From positions 1 to 58,192 of the forward strand of contig DVHU01000023.1 in the NCBI GenBank assembly GCA_018711815.1: a DNA stretch of 58,192 nt, in the 5' to 3' direction. A program made the translations under genes and the position numbers. The notes under the pieces were generated by a model. The model was given only the letters and a program-made list of their open reading frames with translations. It was not told where the DNA came from and made no database searches. Within the stretch, counting starts at the first letter, position 1. Every line of letters begins with the position of its first letter. This document shows positions 17,300-27,398 of this stretch, one piece after another. Source of the stretch: Candidatus Egerieimonas intestinavium. Lineage in GTDB: Bacteria > Bacillota > Clostridia > Lachnospirales > Lachnospiraceae.

Positions 17300-17698
17300 A
17301 TGGCTCAAGAAGTAATTTGGGAAGATAGAAAACACATTTTATGGTTTGGGATTTCTTTTGACAGATACCGGATTGCCAACGGGAGGATTTACTGTCGGCA
17401 TGGGCTCATCCGCCAGCAGGAGCATGAGTGTTTGATCTATCGGATACTGGACATTTCCCTGGAGCGGACGCTTTTAAACAGGATCTGCGGTACAGGGACT
17501 ATTATCATGCGCACCCGGGATGCCTCCGACGCGGTGCTGGTGCTGCGCAACATTAAGAATAGCCAGCAGGTGAAAGACATGCTCAGCGAGATGATTGAGC
17601 AGGAGAAGGAAGCCAAGGGAATTGTGGGAAGAGACATGTACGGCAGTTCCCGGGGGCCGGCTAACCAATACTACGATGAACTGACCGATGAGGATTAA
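17300..17698 (+). CDS. Small bacterial PH-like (bPH) domain protein
   Basis: A 132-residue protein. I start it at ATG 17300 because TAGGAGGGAAG precedes that codon, rather than at 17249. Residues 5-100 resemble a bacterial PH-like domain of the DUF304/YdbS type: a run of beta strands (ILWFGISFDRYRIANGRIY, then CLIYRILDISLERTL) ending in a helix (IKNSQQVKDMLSEMI). There is no membrane segment, unlike most relatives. The function is unknown. It is followed by a MATE pump 65 bases downstream, and its upstream region is filled by the hairpin repeats, so it probably has its own promoter there. Confidence 0.65.
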   Translation: MAQEVIWEDRKHILWFGISFDRYRIANGRIYCRHGLIRQQEHECLIYRILDISLERTLLNRICGTGTIIMRTRDASDAVLVLRNIKNSQQVKDMLSEMIEQEKEAKGIVGRDMYGSSRGPANQYYDELTDED

Positions 17699-17762
17699 AA
17701 TAAAGAAGAGAAAGAAAAGGTCTTAAGGCTTAGAAGAGCGGGACTGGGAAGAGGATCAGGAG

Positions 17763-19124
17763 ATGGAGAGAACGCACAGAGTGGAGCTGCTGCAGGGGCC
17801 GATCACCGGAGCGCTGATGAAGCTATCCCTGCCAATCATGGGAACCTCGCTGATCCAGATGGCTTACAACCTGACGGATATGATCTGGGTGGGCAGGCTC
17901 TCCAGCAACGCGGTGGCTGCCGTGGGAGTGGCCGGCATGTATCTGTGGCTCTCCCGGGGGCTGGCGGCCTTTCCCCGGATGGGCGGTCAGATCCGGGTGG
18001 GGCAGTGTCTGGGAGCCGGTGAGGTTCAGGAAGCCAGGAATTATGCCCGGGGGGCCATGCAGATCGGTATTGGGCTGGGCCTCCTCTATGGACTGATCTG
18101 TGCGGCATTTTCCGGGCCGCTGATCGGATTTTTTCATCTGACGGATTCCGCAGTGATCCGGGATGCCCGCTGGTATCTGATTATCACCGGGGGAGGGATT
18201 ATTTTTTCCTTTATTAATCTGGTGATGACCGGTATCATGACAGCCATGGGAAATACCGTGGCCACCTTCCGGGCCACCCTGGTGGGGATGGTAATCAACC
18301 TTTTTCTTGATCCCATGCTGATCTTCGGCATAGGACCCTTCCCCCGGCTGGAGGTGGTGGGAGCGGCCCTGGCCACGCTCTTTGCTCAGGTGATTGTGTT
18401 TCTGGTATTTTTGGTAATTGCCTGGAAGGATGAAGTGATCTTCCGGCACCTGCATCTGGCCGGGAAAACGGACCGGACTCTTATCCGGGAGATCACCAAG
18501 ATCGGAACGCCTGTGGCGGTTCAACAGATGATCTTTACCTTTATCTCCATGGGAATCGCCCGGGTGATTTCCGGATGGGGAGAGGCGGCCATAGCGGCCC
18601 AGAAGGTGGGAAGCCAGGTGGAGTCCATCTCCTGGATGGCGGCGGAGGGCTTCTCCTCGGCCATCAACGCCTTCACTGCCCAGAATTACGGGGCTGATAA
18701 CCGGGAGAGGGTCAGAAGCGGCTACCGGGCGGCGGTGAAGCTGACCATTGTCTGGAGTATTTTCACTACCCTGCTGTTGGTGGTATTTCCGGAGCCCATC
18801 TTTCGGATCTTCATCACGGAGAAGGACGTGATCCCCATGGGCGTCAGCTATCTGAGAATCATAGGCTATTCCCAGATCCTCATGTGTCTGGAGATCACCA
18901 CCAGCGGGGCCTTTCAGGGGATGGGGAGAACCATTCCGCCCACGGTGGAAAGCATCGTGCTCACCAGCGCCAGAATCCCCCTGGCCATACTGCTGTCCGC
19001 CACAGTCCTGGGACTGGACGGTATTTGGTGGAGCTTAACCATAACCAGTATCGCCAAGGGTATTGTGCTGGTGACTTGGTTTGCCTGGGTTCTGCGCCTG
19101 TATATGCGCCGGAAAATTTCTTGA
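17763..19124 (+). CDS. MATE-family efflux transporter
   Basis: A 453-residue multidrug and toxic compound extrusion protein with 12 predicted helices in two similar halves. The N-terminus (GPITGALMKLSLPIMGTSLIQMAYNLTDM) is characteristic of the family, and AQNYGADNRERVRSGYR near residue 305 is the usual loop between halves. It should export drugs or cationic metabolites in exchange for Na+ or H+. GATCAGGAGAT precedes the start. It is followed by a flavin reductase gene, without an obvious link. Substrate is unknown. Confidence 0.92.
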   Translation: MERTHRVELLQGPITGALMKLSLPIMGTSLIQMAYNLTDMIWVGRLSSNAVAAVGVAGMYLWLSRGLAAFPRMGGQIRVGQCLGAGEVQEARNYARGAMQIGIGLGLLYGLICAAFSGPLIGFFHLTDSAVIRDARWYLIITGGGIIFSFINLVMTGIMTAMGNTVATFRATLVGMVINLFLDPMLIFGIGPFPRLEVVGAALATLFAQVIVFLVFLVIAWKDEVIFRHLHLAGKTDRTLIREITKIGTPVAVQQMIFTFISMGIARVISGWGEAAIAAQKVGSQVESISWMAAEGFSSAINAFTAQNYGADNRERVRSGYRAAVKLTIVWSIFTTLLLVVFPEPIFRIFITEKDVIPMGVSYLRIIGYSQILMCLEITTSGAFQGMGRTIPPTVESIVLTSARIPLAILLSATVLGLDGIWWSLTITSIAKGIVLVTWFAWVLRLYMRRKIS

Positions 19125-19178
19125 AATTGCCGGCAAAGCTGGGAAGTCTAAATTTTTAAAATAGAAGGAGAGTTTGTG

Positions 19179-19676
19179 ATGAGAGAAATAAATGTAAAGG
19201 AATTACAGAGAAATCCCTTCTCTATGATCGGGGATGAGTGGATGTTGATCAGCGCCCTCAAAGACGGAGAGATGAATACCATGACTGCCTCCTGGGGCGG
19301 TGTGGGCGTGCTCTGGGGCAAAAATGTGGTGACTGTGTACATCCGTCCCCAGCGGTATACCAAGGAGTTTGTGGACGCAGGGGAGCTCTTCACCATTTCT
19401 GTGCTGGGAAGCGGCTATAGAAAGGAGCTGGGGTACCTGGGAAGCGTTTCCGGCCGGGACGAGAATAAGATAGCCAAATCCGGTCTCCATCCATTGGAGT
19501 TGGATGGAACCGCAGCCTTTGAGGAGGCGGAGGTGGTGCTGGTGTGCCGGAAATGCTACGCAGACTGGCTGAAGCCGGAGAATATGTTAAATCCCGAGGA
19601 CGACAGCAAATGGTATCCTCAGAAGGACTATCACGCGGTGTACATTGCGGAGATTGTAAAGGCATACGTGAAATAG
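19179..19676 (+). CDS. Flavin reductase-like FMN-binding protein
   Basis: A 165-residue protein of the flavin reductase / FMN-binding split-barrel family. The motif MNTMTASWGGVGVLWGK (about residues 29-45) and VTVYIRPQRYTKEFVDAG are typical FMN-phosphate-binding regions. It probably reduces FMN or uses bound FMN to reduce small molecules. The ATG at 19179 is preferred; an adjoining GTG at 19176 is also possible. GAAGGAG precedes both. Repeat copy B lies just after the stop codon, between this gene and the convergent phospho-beta-glucosidase. Confidence 0.85.
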   Translation: MREINVKELQRNPFSMIGDEWMLISALKDGEMNTMTASWGGVGVLWGKNVVTVYIRPQRYTKEFVDAGELFTISVLGSGYRKELGYLGSVSGRDENKIAKSGLHPLELDGTAAFEEAEVVLVCRKCYADWLKPENMLNPEDDSKWYPQKDYHAVYIAEIVKAYVK

Positions 19677-19699
19677 AGAAAGAGGAAGCTTGAAGGACG

Positions 19700-19811
19700 G
19701 CGTATCCGGCGCATTTATCCATCTGTGCTCAGCCTGCGCTCACCTGGAGCCTAGGGTCTCCAGGCGGTGCTCGGCATATTCGCACAAGCTGGATAAGTAC
19801 GCCGGATACGC
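19700..19811. repeat. Structured repeat, copy B
   Basis: Outer arms GCGTATCCGGCG (19700-19711) and CGCCGGATACGC (19800-19811) are perfectly complementary, continued by TTATCCA/TGGATAA and TGTG/CACA. The 52-base core at 19729-19780 is almost the same as in copy A, whereas the arms are different sequence. Thus each copy keeps its own matched stem around a common core. It sits between convergent genes. No U-run is present on either side, so simple termination is not the obvious role. Confidence 0.8.
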
Positions 19812-19832
19812 GTGCTTTGAGCTGCCCGTTTT

Positions 19833-21248
<1,416 letters not shown>

Positions 21249-21282
21249 TTATATTCATCGGTTTAGATCTACTGTAAAAAGG

Positions 21283-22659
21283 TTACGCATTTGGGGCCGT
21301 ATCTTTGAAGCCTACCAGGTATGCTATCACAAAGGTGATAATAAAGCATACGGGAACTGTGGATATGCCCAGGAGGAAATTAACCCCGGAGGGAACAAAG
21401 AGGGCGGCCGTAAGTACGCTGGGGGTCACAAAGGAGGGAGCCACAATTCCAATTAGGCCGCAGTAGCATCCGCCCAGGAAAGCGCCGATCAGCATAGAGA
21501 TAAACGGGCGTTTCATGGGAAGGTTTACACCGTAGAGGGCCGGCTCCGTAATTCCCAGAAGAGCGGAGAAGGTGGCGGAAAACCCAGTGGACCGCAAAGT
21601 TTTATTTTTGGTTTTTACTGCCACGGCGCAGGCTGCCCCCGCTTCGGCCATATTGGCGGCCAGACCGCAGACCAGGAAGATGGGATCAAAGCCCTGCTGA
21701 GCAAAAAGCTGAACGATAAGGGGAATAGTAGCGTTGTGAGTTCCTGTGAGAACCATCAGCGGGAACAAAAGGGCATTAATTCCTACGGCCAGCCATCCCC
21801 AGGTCTGCATGTAGGAGCACAGAACCATAAAACCGTCACTGAGCACACCCGCGGCGGGACCGATGATAATCAGCACCACAGGGGCGACAATCAGCAGGTC
21901 GAGCATGGGGCGAAGAAATACCTTCACAATTTTAGGACTAACCTTATCAGCCAGCTTATCCACATATTTCAGCAGCCAGACGCCAAAGATCATGGGAAGA
22001 GCCTGGGCGCTGTAATCCATAATTCGCATACCGATGCCCAAAAAGCTGACGGTACTTCCGGCTTCACCTAAAGCTGCCAGATTAGGGTGCATCACGATGG
22101 CTGCCAGGGCAAGGGACAGGAACAGGTCCGCTCCCATCTTTTTGGCGGCGTTGTATGCCACAATAAAGGGCAGGAAATAGAAGATACCGTCCCCTATGGT
22201 ATTCAGAATGGTATAAGTGGAAGAATCTGCCGCGATCAGTCCGGCGCTGCTTAAGAGCACCACGAGCACCTTAATCATACCGGAACCGGCAATAGCAGGA
22301 ATGGCCGGAACGAAGCAGCTAATCAGCGTATCCAGAGCCTGCTTTGCCAATCCAGGGAGGGATTTTTTGACCTTGGGAGCTTCCGGAGAAACGGTCGGTG
22401 TGCCGGCGGCCTCCCCGCCCAGAAGAGGCAGGGCAGCCTTATAGACATCTGTCACTGCCTGGCCCAGCACCACCTGATACTGGCCGCTGGAGACCACGCA
22501 GTTGATGACGCCGTCAATTTTTTTGATCTCCTCCAGGGAAACCAGATCGGGATTCTTGACAATGAGCCGAAGCCGTGTCACACAGTGGGTTGCCGACTGG
22601 ATATTTTCTTTCCCGCCCACATTTTGGATGATAGCCTGTGCTATTTTTTCATAACTCAT
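21283..22659 (-). CDS. PTS beta-glucoside transporter, EIIBC
   Basis: A 458-residue EIIBC. The start at 22659 (MSYEKIAQ) follows GGAGGTT; an upstream in-frame extension is rejected. Residues 1-85 are the IIB domain with the phosphocysteine in ATHCVTRLRL (about residue 26). Residues 105-450 are the IIC permease with about ten helices and the TGTHNATIPLIVQL substrate-loop region. The usual C-terminal IIA domain of BglF-type proteins is absent, so a glucose-type EIIA from elsewhere must supply phosphate. It imports and phosphorylates beta-glucosides for the GH1 enzyme downstream. Confidence 0.92.
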   Translation of the reverse strand: MSYEKIAQAIIQNVGGKENIQSATHCVTRLRLIVKNPDLVSLEEIKKIDGVINCVVSSGQYQVVLGQAVTDVYKAALPLLGGEAAGTPTVSPEAPKVKKSLPGLAKQALDTLISCFVPAIPAIAGSGMIKVLVVLLSSAGLIAADSSTYTILNTIGDGIFYFLPFIVAYNAAKKMGADLFLSLALAAIVMHPNLAALGEAGSTVSFLGIGMRIMDYSAQALPMIFGVWLLKYVDKLADKVSPKIVKVFLRPMLDLLIVAPVVLIIIGPAAGVLSDGFMVLCSYMQTWGWLAVGINALLFPLMVLTGTHNATIPLIVQLFAQQGFDPIFLVCGLAANMAEAGAACAVAVKTKNKTLRSTGFSATFSALLGITEPALYGVNLPMKRPFISMLIGAFLGGCYCGLIGIVAPSFVTPSVLTAALFVPSGVNFLLGISTVPVCFIITFVIAYLVGFKDTAPNA

Positions 22660-22692
22660 GATGAACCTCCATTCGTCCTTTGTTTTAAGGCA

Positions 22693-22724
22693 ATTATAGC
22701 CTTTATGCTCAAAGGTTTCCTTTG
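22693..22724 (-). promoter_or_regulatory. Promoter and operator of the beta-glucoside operon
   Basis: On the minus strand a perfect TATAAT (plus-strand ATTATA at 22693-22698) lies about 30 bases before the PTS start. No good -35 box exists; its place is taken by the palindrome CAAAGG-TTT-CCTTTG (22710-22724). Three GACAAAAA direct repeats lie further upstream at 22769, 22785 and 22793. This fits an activator-dependent promoter controlled by the neighbouring AraC protein. Confidence 0.55.
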
Positions 22725-22818
22725 AATTAGTGTCGATTTTTTGGGCTAAAATTGCTATTTGAATGAAGGACAAAAATTTAATAAGACAAAAAGACAAAAA
22801 TTTTAAAAATAATTAATC

Positions 22819-25083
22819 TCAATACTCATAAATAATGTGAATGTAGGCAAAAGCATTTGCCGGAAGCGTCAGCTGCAAATTCATTATCTGACCGGTTACC
22901 TCCTGTTGGCAAAGACGGATTTGCGGGACGCATATCTGCCGCAGATATTCCAGTTCATGGGGATGGATATAGACCGCCTCATTTTCTGCCATTTCCCAGA
23001 GTCGATCCTGAACGCTGCCTCCATCGGCAGTGATCATGCGATATTTGATAATATACTTTCCGTTTTTTATGTGAGTTAATTGGTAGGAGAGGGTCAAATC
23101 CTCCATCTCTTCAAAATACTGGTCAAGATTTCTGCCATCCAAATGCTCCTCGGACAGATAATATTTGTAGTTCAGGCGCTTGCAGTTATGGCAGATAATC
23201 TGGTAGTTGGAGTTCCCGTTGGAAAAGATAATGGAGTGGGAGTCCTTGGCCAGGTATCTGGAGCCGGCGCGGTTTAAGAATTCATAGGCATAGTATATGG
23301 GCTTTTTAATTCTGTGCTTGGAGAGCAGGCCTGCCCCGCCGAAAAGAACGCCTCTTTGCAGGTCGGAGGTATATAAGATGTCTAGCGGTTTATTCAGCGC
23401 CAGAGCCTGGACTTCCCCAAAACAGTCGATGAGATTTTTCAGCGAGCTGGCGCCCTTGTAGCAGGAATCGTTCAGGGGACTGGTTTGCAGGAGGCTGTCT
23501 GACCAATTTATGATGTAGATATTCCTGATGTTTTCCTGAAAGTAAGAGAAGGCCTGCCGGAAAGTCAGAATTTTGTTGCGGATATAGCTGCTGTCGGTGG
23601 CGCGTTTGATCTGGATACTCTCTGCAGTGTCCACAATGGTGTAGGGCTCTGACTGGAGAGTCAGGGAGGAGATGCGGATATTCTGCGCCTTCAGACATTT
23701 AAGAAAGCTTCCCAATCCATCCCCATTGCCCAGAGATAGGGCGGCGCCCAGGAGGGCGTTTGAACATCCATATTTTTTCAGCAGCAGCTCCAGCATCTGG
23801 CGGCAGGCCCAATAGGCCCGGAATTTTTCTGGGTCAAATTTGGTGTTATATACAAGCTCAAATCGCCAGCTGCGGATATTTTCGATACTATAGCGGTTGG
23901 AAAAGTAAGAGAGAAGGTGGTCCAGATAACTTTCCAGCCGCTGCTGCTCTACAATCCTGAAGTCGATGTAAAACCAAATATGGAAGCCGATATTCAGCAG
24001 GTAATCCAGCTTGCGCTCTTCCTGATAAAAAGAATAGCTCTGCCCTGGCCGATAGCCGCTGTCGTCTAATTGAATTCGGATATAGTTATAGTGAAAAGCG
24101 TCCTGCAGCTCTTTCAGCTGGCTGAGAACCTCACCGTCATTGAGTGCGCGGGAATCTCCCACATGAATCAGCTCTTTCCAGTAAGGCGTATACATCCTGG
24201 AACAGGAGGCGTCAACATACATGGAGTGCTGATTGGGAGAGGGAGAGTCCTGACGGATGCCCAGCTGCTTAATGGCCTCATTTAGCGCTTCGCCTCTGCC
24301 CTCGGGGGATTCGGAGCGTTTAAGCGTTTCCTGACGCCGGTATTCCAGGGGAGTCATATGGTAGACTTGCCCGAAGCAGGAGGAAAAGGAATCTGCGTTG
24401 GGGAATCCATTGTTGAGAGCAACCTGGAGGAGCGTGTTATCTGTGGACAGCAATTCTTCCACTGCGTGATTCATTCGGATGCTGCGGAGATATTTGTAAT
24501 AGGTCTGCCCCATATGTTTTTTGAAATACTTGGAAAAGTATTGAGGAGTCATATGGAAATCCCCGCTGATTTGGCTGAGGGTCAGAGATTCCAGATAATG
24601 AGCTTCGATATACTCTGCCAGTCGTTCCGCCGGGCTGGTTTCCTTGCGCATATCCAGAACAGCAAAATTATTCACCAGAAAGATGAGCAGCTCGTAGTAG
24701 ATTCTGTTTAACTCTGCGGCCATGTATTCTTTTCTTTCGTAGGATACGGTCAGTATTTCAGAGAGTATTTTCCGCAGCAAAAGATAGTTATCGTTATACT
24801 CCGCAGAGGAGTTTCCCTGAAAATAATATTTCTGGTGGGGAAAACAGGCGCTGCATTGGAAGCTGTCGATTTCAAAGCAGACATACAGCGGGTGGTCGGA
24901 TAAAACTTGATAACTGCTTCCCGGATTTATAATCAGTATGTCCGTATTCCCGAGGAGATAAGATTTCCCTTCAAGGCTGGTCAAAAGCCGCTCCCCCAGA
25001 TTAAAAATAATAGAAATATTTCTGCTGATTTGCGTGGCATTGTCCTTGGATTTTTTTGCTTTGAATTTTATCAGTTGGCGCAT
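22819..25083 (-). CDS. AraC-family regulator fused to a degenerate GH39-like domain
   Basis: A 754-residue protein. Residues 1-150 form a cupin-like sensor; residues 165-265 are the double AraC HTH (LTLSQISGDFHMTPQYFSKY and PNADSFSSCFGQVYHMTPLE). Residues 285-750 resemble GH39 beta-xylosidases, including a late segment LFGGAGLLSKHRIKKPIYYA. The GH39 acid/base motif, normally NEP after WxFE, reads YNT (WRFELVYNT), so catalysis is probably lost and the domain may sense a sugar. It precedes the PTS-GH1 operon in the same direction, so it probably activates it. AGGAGG precedes the start. Confidence 0.85.
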   Translation of the reverse strand: MRQLIKFKAKKSKDNATQISRNISIIFNLGERLLTSLEGKSYLLGNTDILIINPGSSYQVLSDHPLYVCFEIDSFQCSACFPHQKYYFQGNSSAEYNDNYLLLRKILSEILTVSYERKEYMAAELNRIYYELLIFLVNNFAVLDMRKETSPAERLAEYIEAHYLESLTLSQISGDFHMTPQYFSKYFKKHMGQTYYKYLRSIRMNHAVEELLSTDNTLLQVALNNGFPNADSFSSCFGQVYHMTPLEYRRQETLKRSESPEGRGEALNEAIKQLGIRQDSPSPNQHSMYVDASCSRMYTPYWKELIHVGDSRALNDGEVLSQLKELQDAFHYNYIRIQLDDSGYRPGQSYSFYQEERKLDYLLNIGFHIWFYIDFRIVEQQRLESYLDHLLSYFSNRYSIENIRSWRFELVYNTKFDPEKFRAYWACRQMLELLLKKYGCSNALLGAALSLGNGDGLGSFLKCLKAQNIRISSLTLQSEPYTIVDTAESIQIKRATDSSYIRNKILTFRQAFSYFQENIRNIYIINWSDSLLQTSPLNDSCYKGASSLKNLIDCFGEVQALALNKPLDILYTSDLQRGVLFGGAGLLSKHRIKKPIYYAYEFLNRAGSRYLAKDSHSIIFSNGNSNYQIICHNCKRLNYKYYLSEEHLDGRNLDQYFEEMEDLTLSYQLTHIKNGKYIIKYRMITADGGSVQDRLWEMAENEAVYIHPHELEYLRQICVPQIRLCQQEVTGQIMNLQLTLPANAFAYIHIIYEY

Positions 25084-25106
25084 GGGAGATCCTCCTTCTT
25101 AGCTCT

Positions 25107-25164
25107 GAAAACAAATACTCCCTCCGGCGCAGGACTCACCGAAGTCCGCACTGGAAGGAGTATT
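25107..25164 (-). terminator. Terminator of the prs operon
   Basis: AATACTCC (25114-25121) pairs with GGAGTATT (25157-25164), with an inner GGACT/AGTCC stem. On the minus strand the hairpin ends in a T-rich tract (plus-strand AAAACAAA). It lies 40 bases after the prs stop. Confidence 0.7.
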
Positions 25165-25206
25165 GGAAAATGCTGTGTGCTGTTTTTGCAAATGCGGGAA
25201 ACTGCC

Positions 25207-26391
25207 TTAGAATTTCTCGTGATTCTGATGTTTCTTCAGCACCTTCTGGATCCGCTCCGCGGGGTTCAGCAGGTGGCTGATGGAGGTGTCATGGTTCAGG
25301 GTGTCAATCAGCAGAGCGATATACTTGCTCAGATCGCAGGTGATATAGTAGGGGCGCTGCAGCAGCTCCGGAGTCTGGTACACCAGGTTGGTGGTCAGAA
25401 GACGGTCGATGATGCCCTGCTCGTAGGCCCAGTCAAATTTCTCCAGACCGTTGGTGAAGAGACCGAAGGTGGAGCAGAGGAAAATCTTTCCGGCCTTGCG
25501 CTCCTTCAGCAGCTGGGCCACCTCGATCATGCTGTCCCCGGAGGAGATCATATCGTCGATGATGATCATGTCCTTTCCGGTGACGTCGGAGCCCAGGAAC
25601 TCGTGGGCCACGATGGGATTGCGTCCGTTCACGATGGTGGAGTAATCCCGGCGCTTGTAGAACATACCCATATCTACGCCCAGGTTGTTGGCGATATAGA
25701 TGGCGCGGCTCATGCCTCCCTCGTCCGGGCTGATGACCATTAGGTGATCGCTGTCCACCTGCAGATCAGGCTCATTGCGCAGCAGGCCCTTGATAAACTG
25801 GTAGGCCGGCTGAACGGTCTCGAAGCCGTGCAGGGGAATGGCGTTCTGGATCCTGGGGTCGTGGGCGTCAAAGGTGATGATATTTTCCACACCCATCTTC
25901 ACCAGCTCCTGGAGAGCCAGGGCGCAGTCCAGGGATTCCCGGCCCATGCGGCGGTGCTGGCGGCTCTCATAGAGGAAGGGCATAATGACGTTGATTCTGC
26001 GGGCCTTTCCGCCGATGGCAGCGATCACCCGCTTCAAATCCTGAAAATGGTCGTCCGGGGACATGTGGTTGGTGTGTCCGAAGAGGGAGTAGGTCAGGCT
26101 GTAGTTGCAGACATCCACCAGGATATAGATGTCGTCTCCCCGGACAGATTCCTGGATACTGCCCTTAGCTTCCCCGGAGCCGAACCGGGGAGTTTTGCAG
26201 CCGATCAGGTAGCTGTCCCGCTCATATCCGTCGAAAAACAGAGTGCCTTTGTGTTCCAGTTCCCGCTCCCTGCGCCACTGGGTGAGGAATTTGTCCACCT
26301 TCTTTCCCAGGGCGGCGCAGCTGTCCATGGCGATAATGCCCAGCCGGCCGTAAGGAATCGTGTTCAGGTCTTTCACATCATTTTGACTCAT
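25207..26391 (-). CDS. prs: Ribose-phosphate pyrophosphokinase
   Basis: A 394-residue PRPP synthetase, longer than the usual approximately 315 residues, in line with a divergent form seen in clostridia. The PRPP-binding loop IIIDDMISSGDSMIEVA lies near residue 275, ATP and ribose-phosphate contacts are in FDAHDPRIQ and SPDEGGMSRA. It joins ribose 5-phosphate and ATP-derived pyrophosphate to PRPP for nucleotide synthesis. It is the last gene of the murC-side minus cluster, four bases after dnaC, and a terminator follows. Ribose 5-phosphate supply may come from RpiB and transketolase also encoded in this window. Confidence 0.9.
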   Translation of the reverse strand: MSQNDVKDLNTIPYGRLGIIAMDSCAALGKKVDKFLTQWRRERELEHKGTLFFDGYERDSYLIGCKTPRFGSGEAKGSIQESVRGDDIYILVDVCNYSLTYSLFGHTNHMSPDDHFQDLKRVIAAIGGKARRINVIMPFLYESRQHRRMGRESLDCALALQELVKMGVENIITFDAHDPRIQNAIPLHGFETVQPAYQFIKGLLRNEPDLQVDSDHLMVISPDEGGMSRAIYIANNLGVDMGMFYKRRDYSTIVNGRNPIVAHEFLGSDVTGKDMIIIDDMISSGDSMIEVAQLLKERKAGKIFLCSTFGLFTNGLEKFDWAYEQGIIDRLLTTNLVYQTPELLQRPYYITCDLSKYIALLIDTLNHDTSISHLLNPAERIQKVLKKHQNHEKF

Positions 26392-26395
26392 CTTG

Positions 26396-27388
26396 TCAAG
26401 CTCCTCCTAATAGTTTTTTCTGTATACGAATATCGTTTCCAATAAGTTTCAACATGGTATAGCTGCTGGAAATCCGGGAAAATACCCGCTCCGAGTAGGT
26501 ATCGGAGAACTGCTCCAGGGACAGGTTGGTAGAAATCAATGTGGATTTTCTGCGGGTAAGCCGCTCATTGATGCACAGAAACAGCTGGGAGGAGACAAAG
26601 GCGTTAGTCAGCTCCGTGCCCAGGTCGTCGATGATCAGCAGATCGCAGTCGTAGAGGTATTCCTCCAGCATGGAGGATTCCTGAGTGTCCTGACGGGAGA
26701 AGGCGCTCTTGGCCAGCTGATCGAAGAGATCAAAGGCGGAAAAATAGATGACGCTGTGGGCGCTGTCTATGAGCTCCTTAGCGATACAGTGGGAGAGGAA
26801 GGTCTTCCCCACCCCGGTATCCCCGTAGAGAAACAGGTTAGCGTGGCTGTTGTCAAAGGAAGAGACAAAGCTGCGGGCTGTACGCACAGCTGCCATGGCC
26901 ATCTCCCGGGCGGTGAGGCCGGTGGCCGGGCTCTTGATCTTATCTGAGTAGTAATCCAGGGAAAAATGGTCAAAATTCTCTGTCTTTAGGATGCCCCGAA
27001 GGTTGGACTGGGTATACAGAAGATCGATGACCGCCCGCTTAAAGCAGGTGCATTTTTCATTTCCGATATACCCGGTATCCTTGCACAGGGGGCAGTCGTA
27101 GGAGAGTTCCAGATAATCCTCCGGGTATCCGGCCTCCCGCAGCAGCTCCTTTCTCCGGTGGGAAAGTTTGCCGATCTCCTGGGCCAGATCCAGATCGTCC
27201 GGCTGGTGATTCAGGATGGCCCGGGCCTTGGTGAGGCTTAAGGATGCCACCTGCCGGTCGATCTCTGCCATCTGAGGGAGCCGCTCCCGGATCTCCTGCC
27301 GATGGGCCTCAAGGATTCGCCGATGAGCCAGCTGTTTTCTGTTGTAATCCCGCATAATCGCGTCGTACTGGGAATTTTTCAGTGCCAC
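26396..27388 (-). CDS. DnaC/DnaI-like helicase loader ATPase
   Basis: A 330-residue AAA+ ATPase of the DnaC/IstB family starting with GTG after AAGGAGG. The N-terminal helical part carries a cysteine cluster CPLCKDTGYIGNEKCTCF (about residues 98-116) that probably binds zinc, as in DnaI. Walker A is GDTGVGKT (about 188), Walker B LLIIDDLG, and the sensor/arginine region SERVFSRI follows. It should load the replicative helicase DnaB/DnaC on DNA. It is immediately downstream of the dnaD-like gene (10 bases), which supports a replication-initiation role rather than an IS helper. Confidence 0.9.
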   Translation of the reverse strand: MALKNSQYDAIMRDYNRKQLAHRRILEAHRQEIRERLPQMAEIDRQVASLSLTKARAILNHQPDDLDLAQEIGKLSHRRKELLREAGYPEDYLELSYDCPLCKDTGYIGNEKCTCFKRAVIDLLYTQSNLRGILKTENFDHFSLDYYSDKIKSPATGLTAREMAMAAVRTARSFVSSFDNSHANLFLYGDTGVGKTFLSHCIAKELIDSAHSVIYFSAFDLFDQLAKSAFSRQDTQESSMLEEYLYDCDLLIIDDLGTELTNAFVSSQLFLCINERLTRRKSTLISTNLSLEQFSDTYSERVFSRISSSYTMLKLIGNDIRIQKKLLGGA

Positions 27389-27398
27389 AGGGGCCTCC

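Noticed and set aside
16955-19811. CRISPR-like interpretation of the two related repeats
   Set aside because: There are only two copies 2.7 kb apart, with genes between, no regular spacers and no cas genes.
26396-27388. IstB helper ATPase of an insertion sequence
   Set aside because: No IstA transposase or inverted ends are present; the cysteine cluster and the dnaD neighbour indicate a helicase loader.
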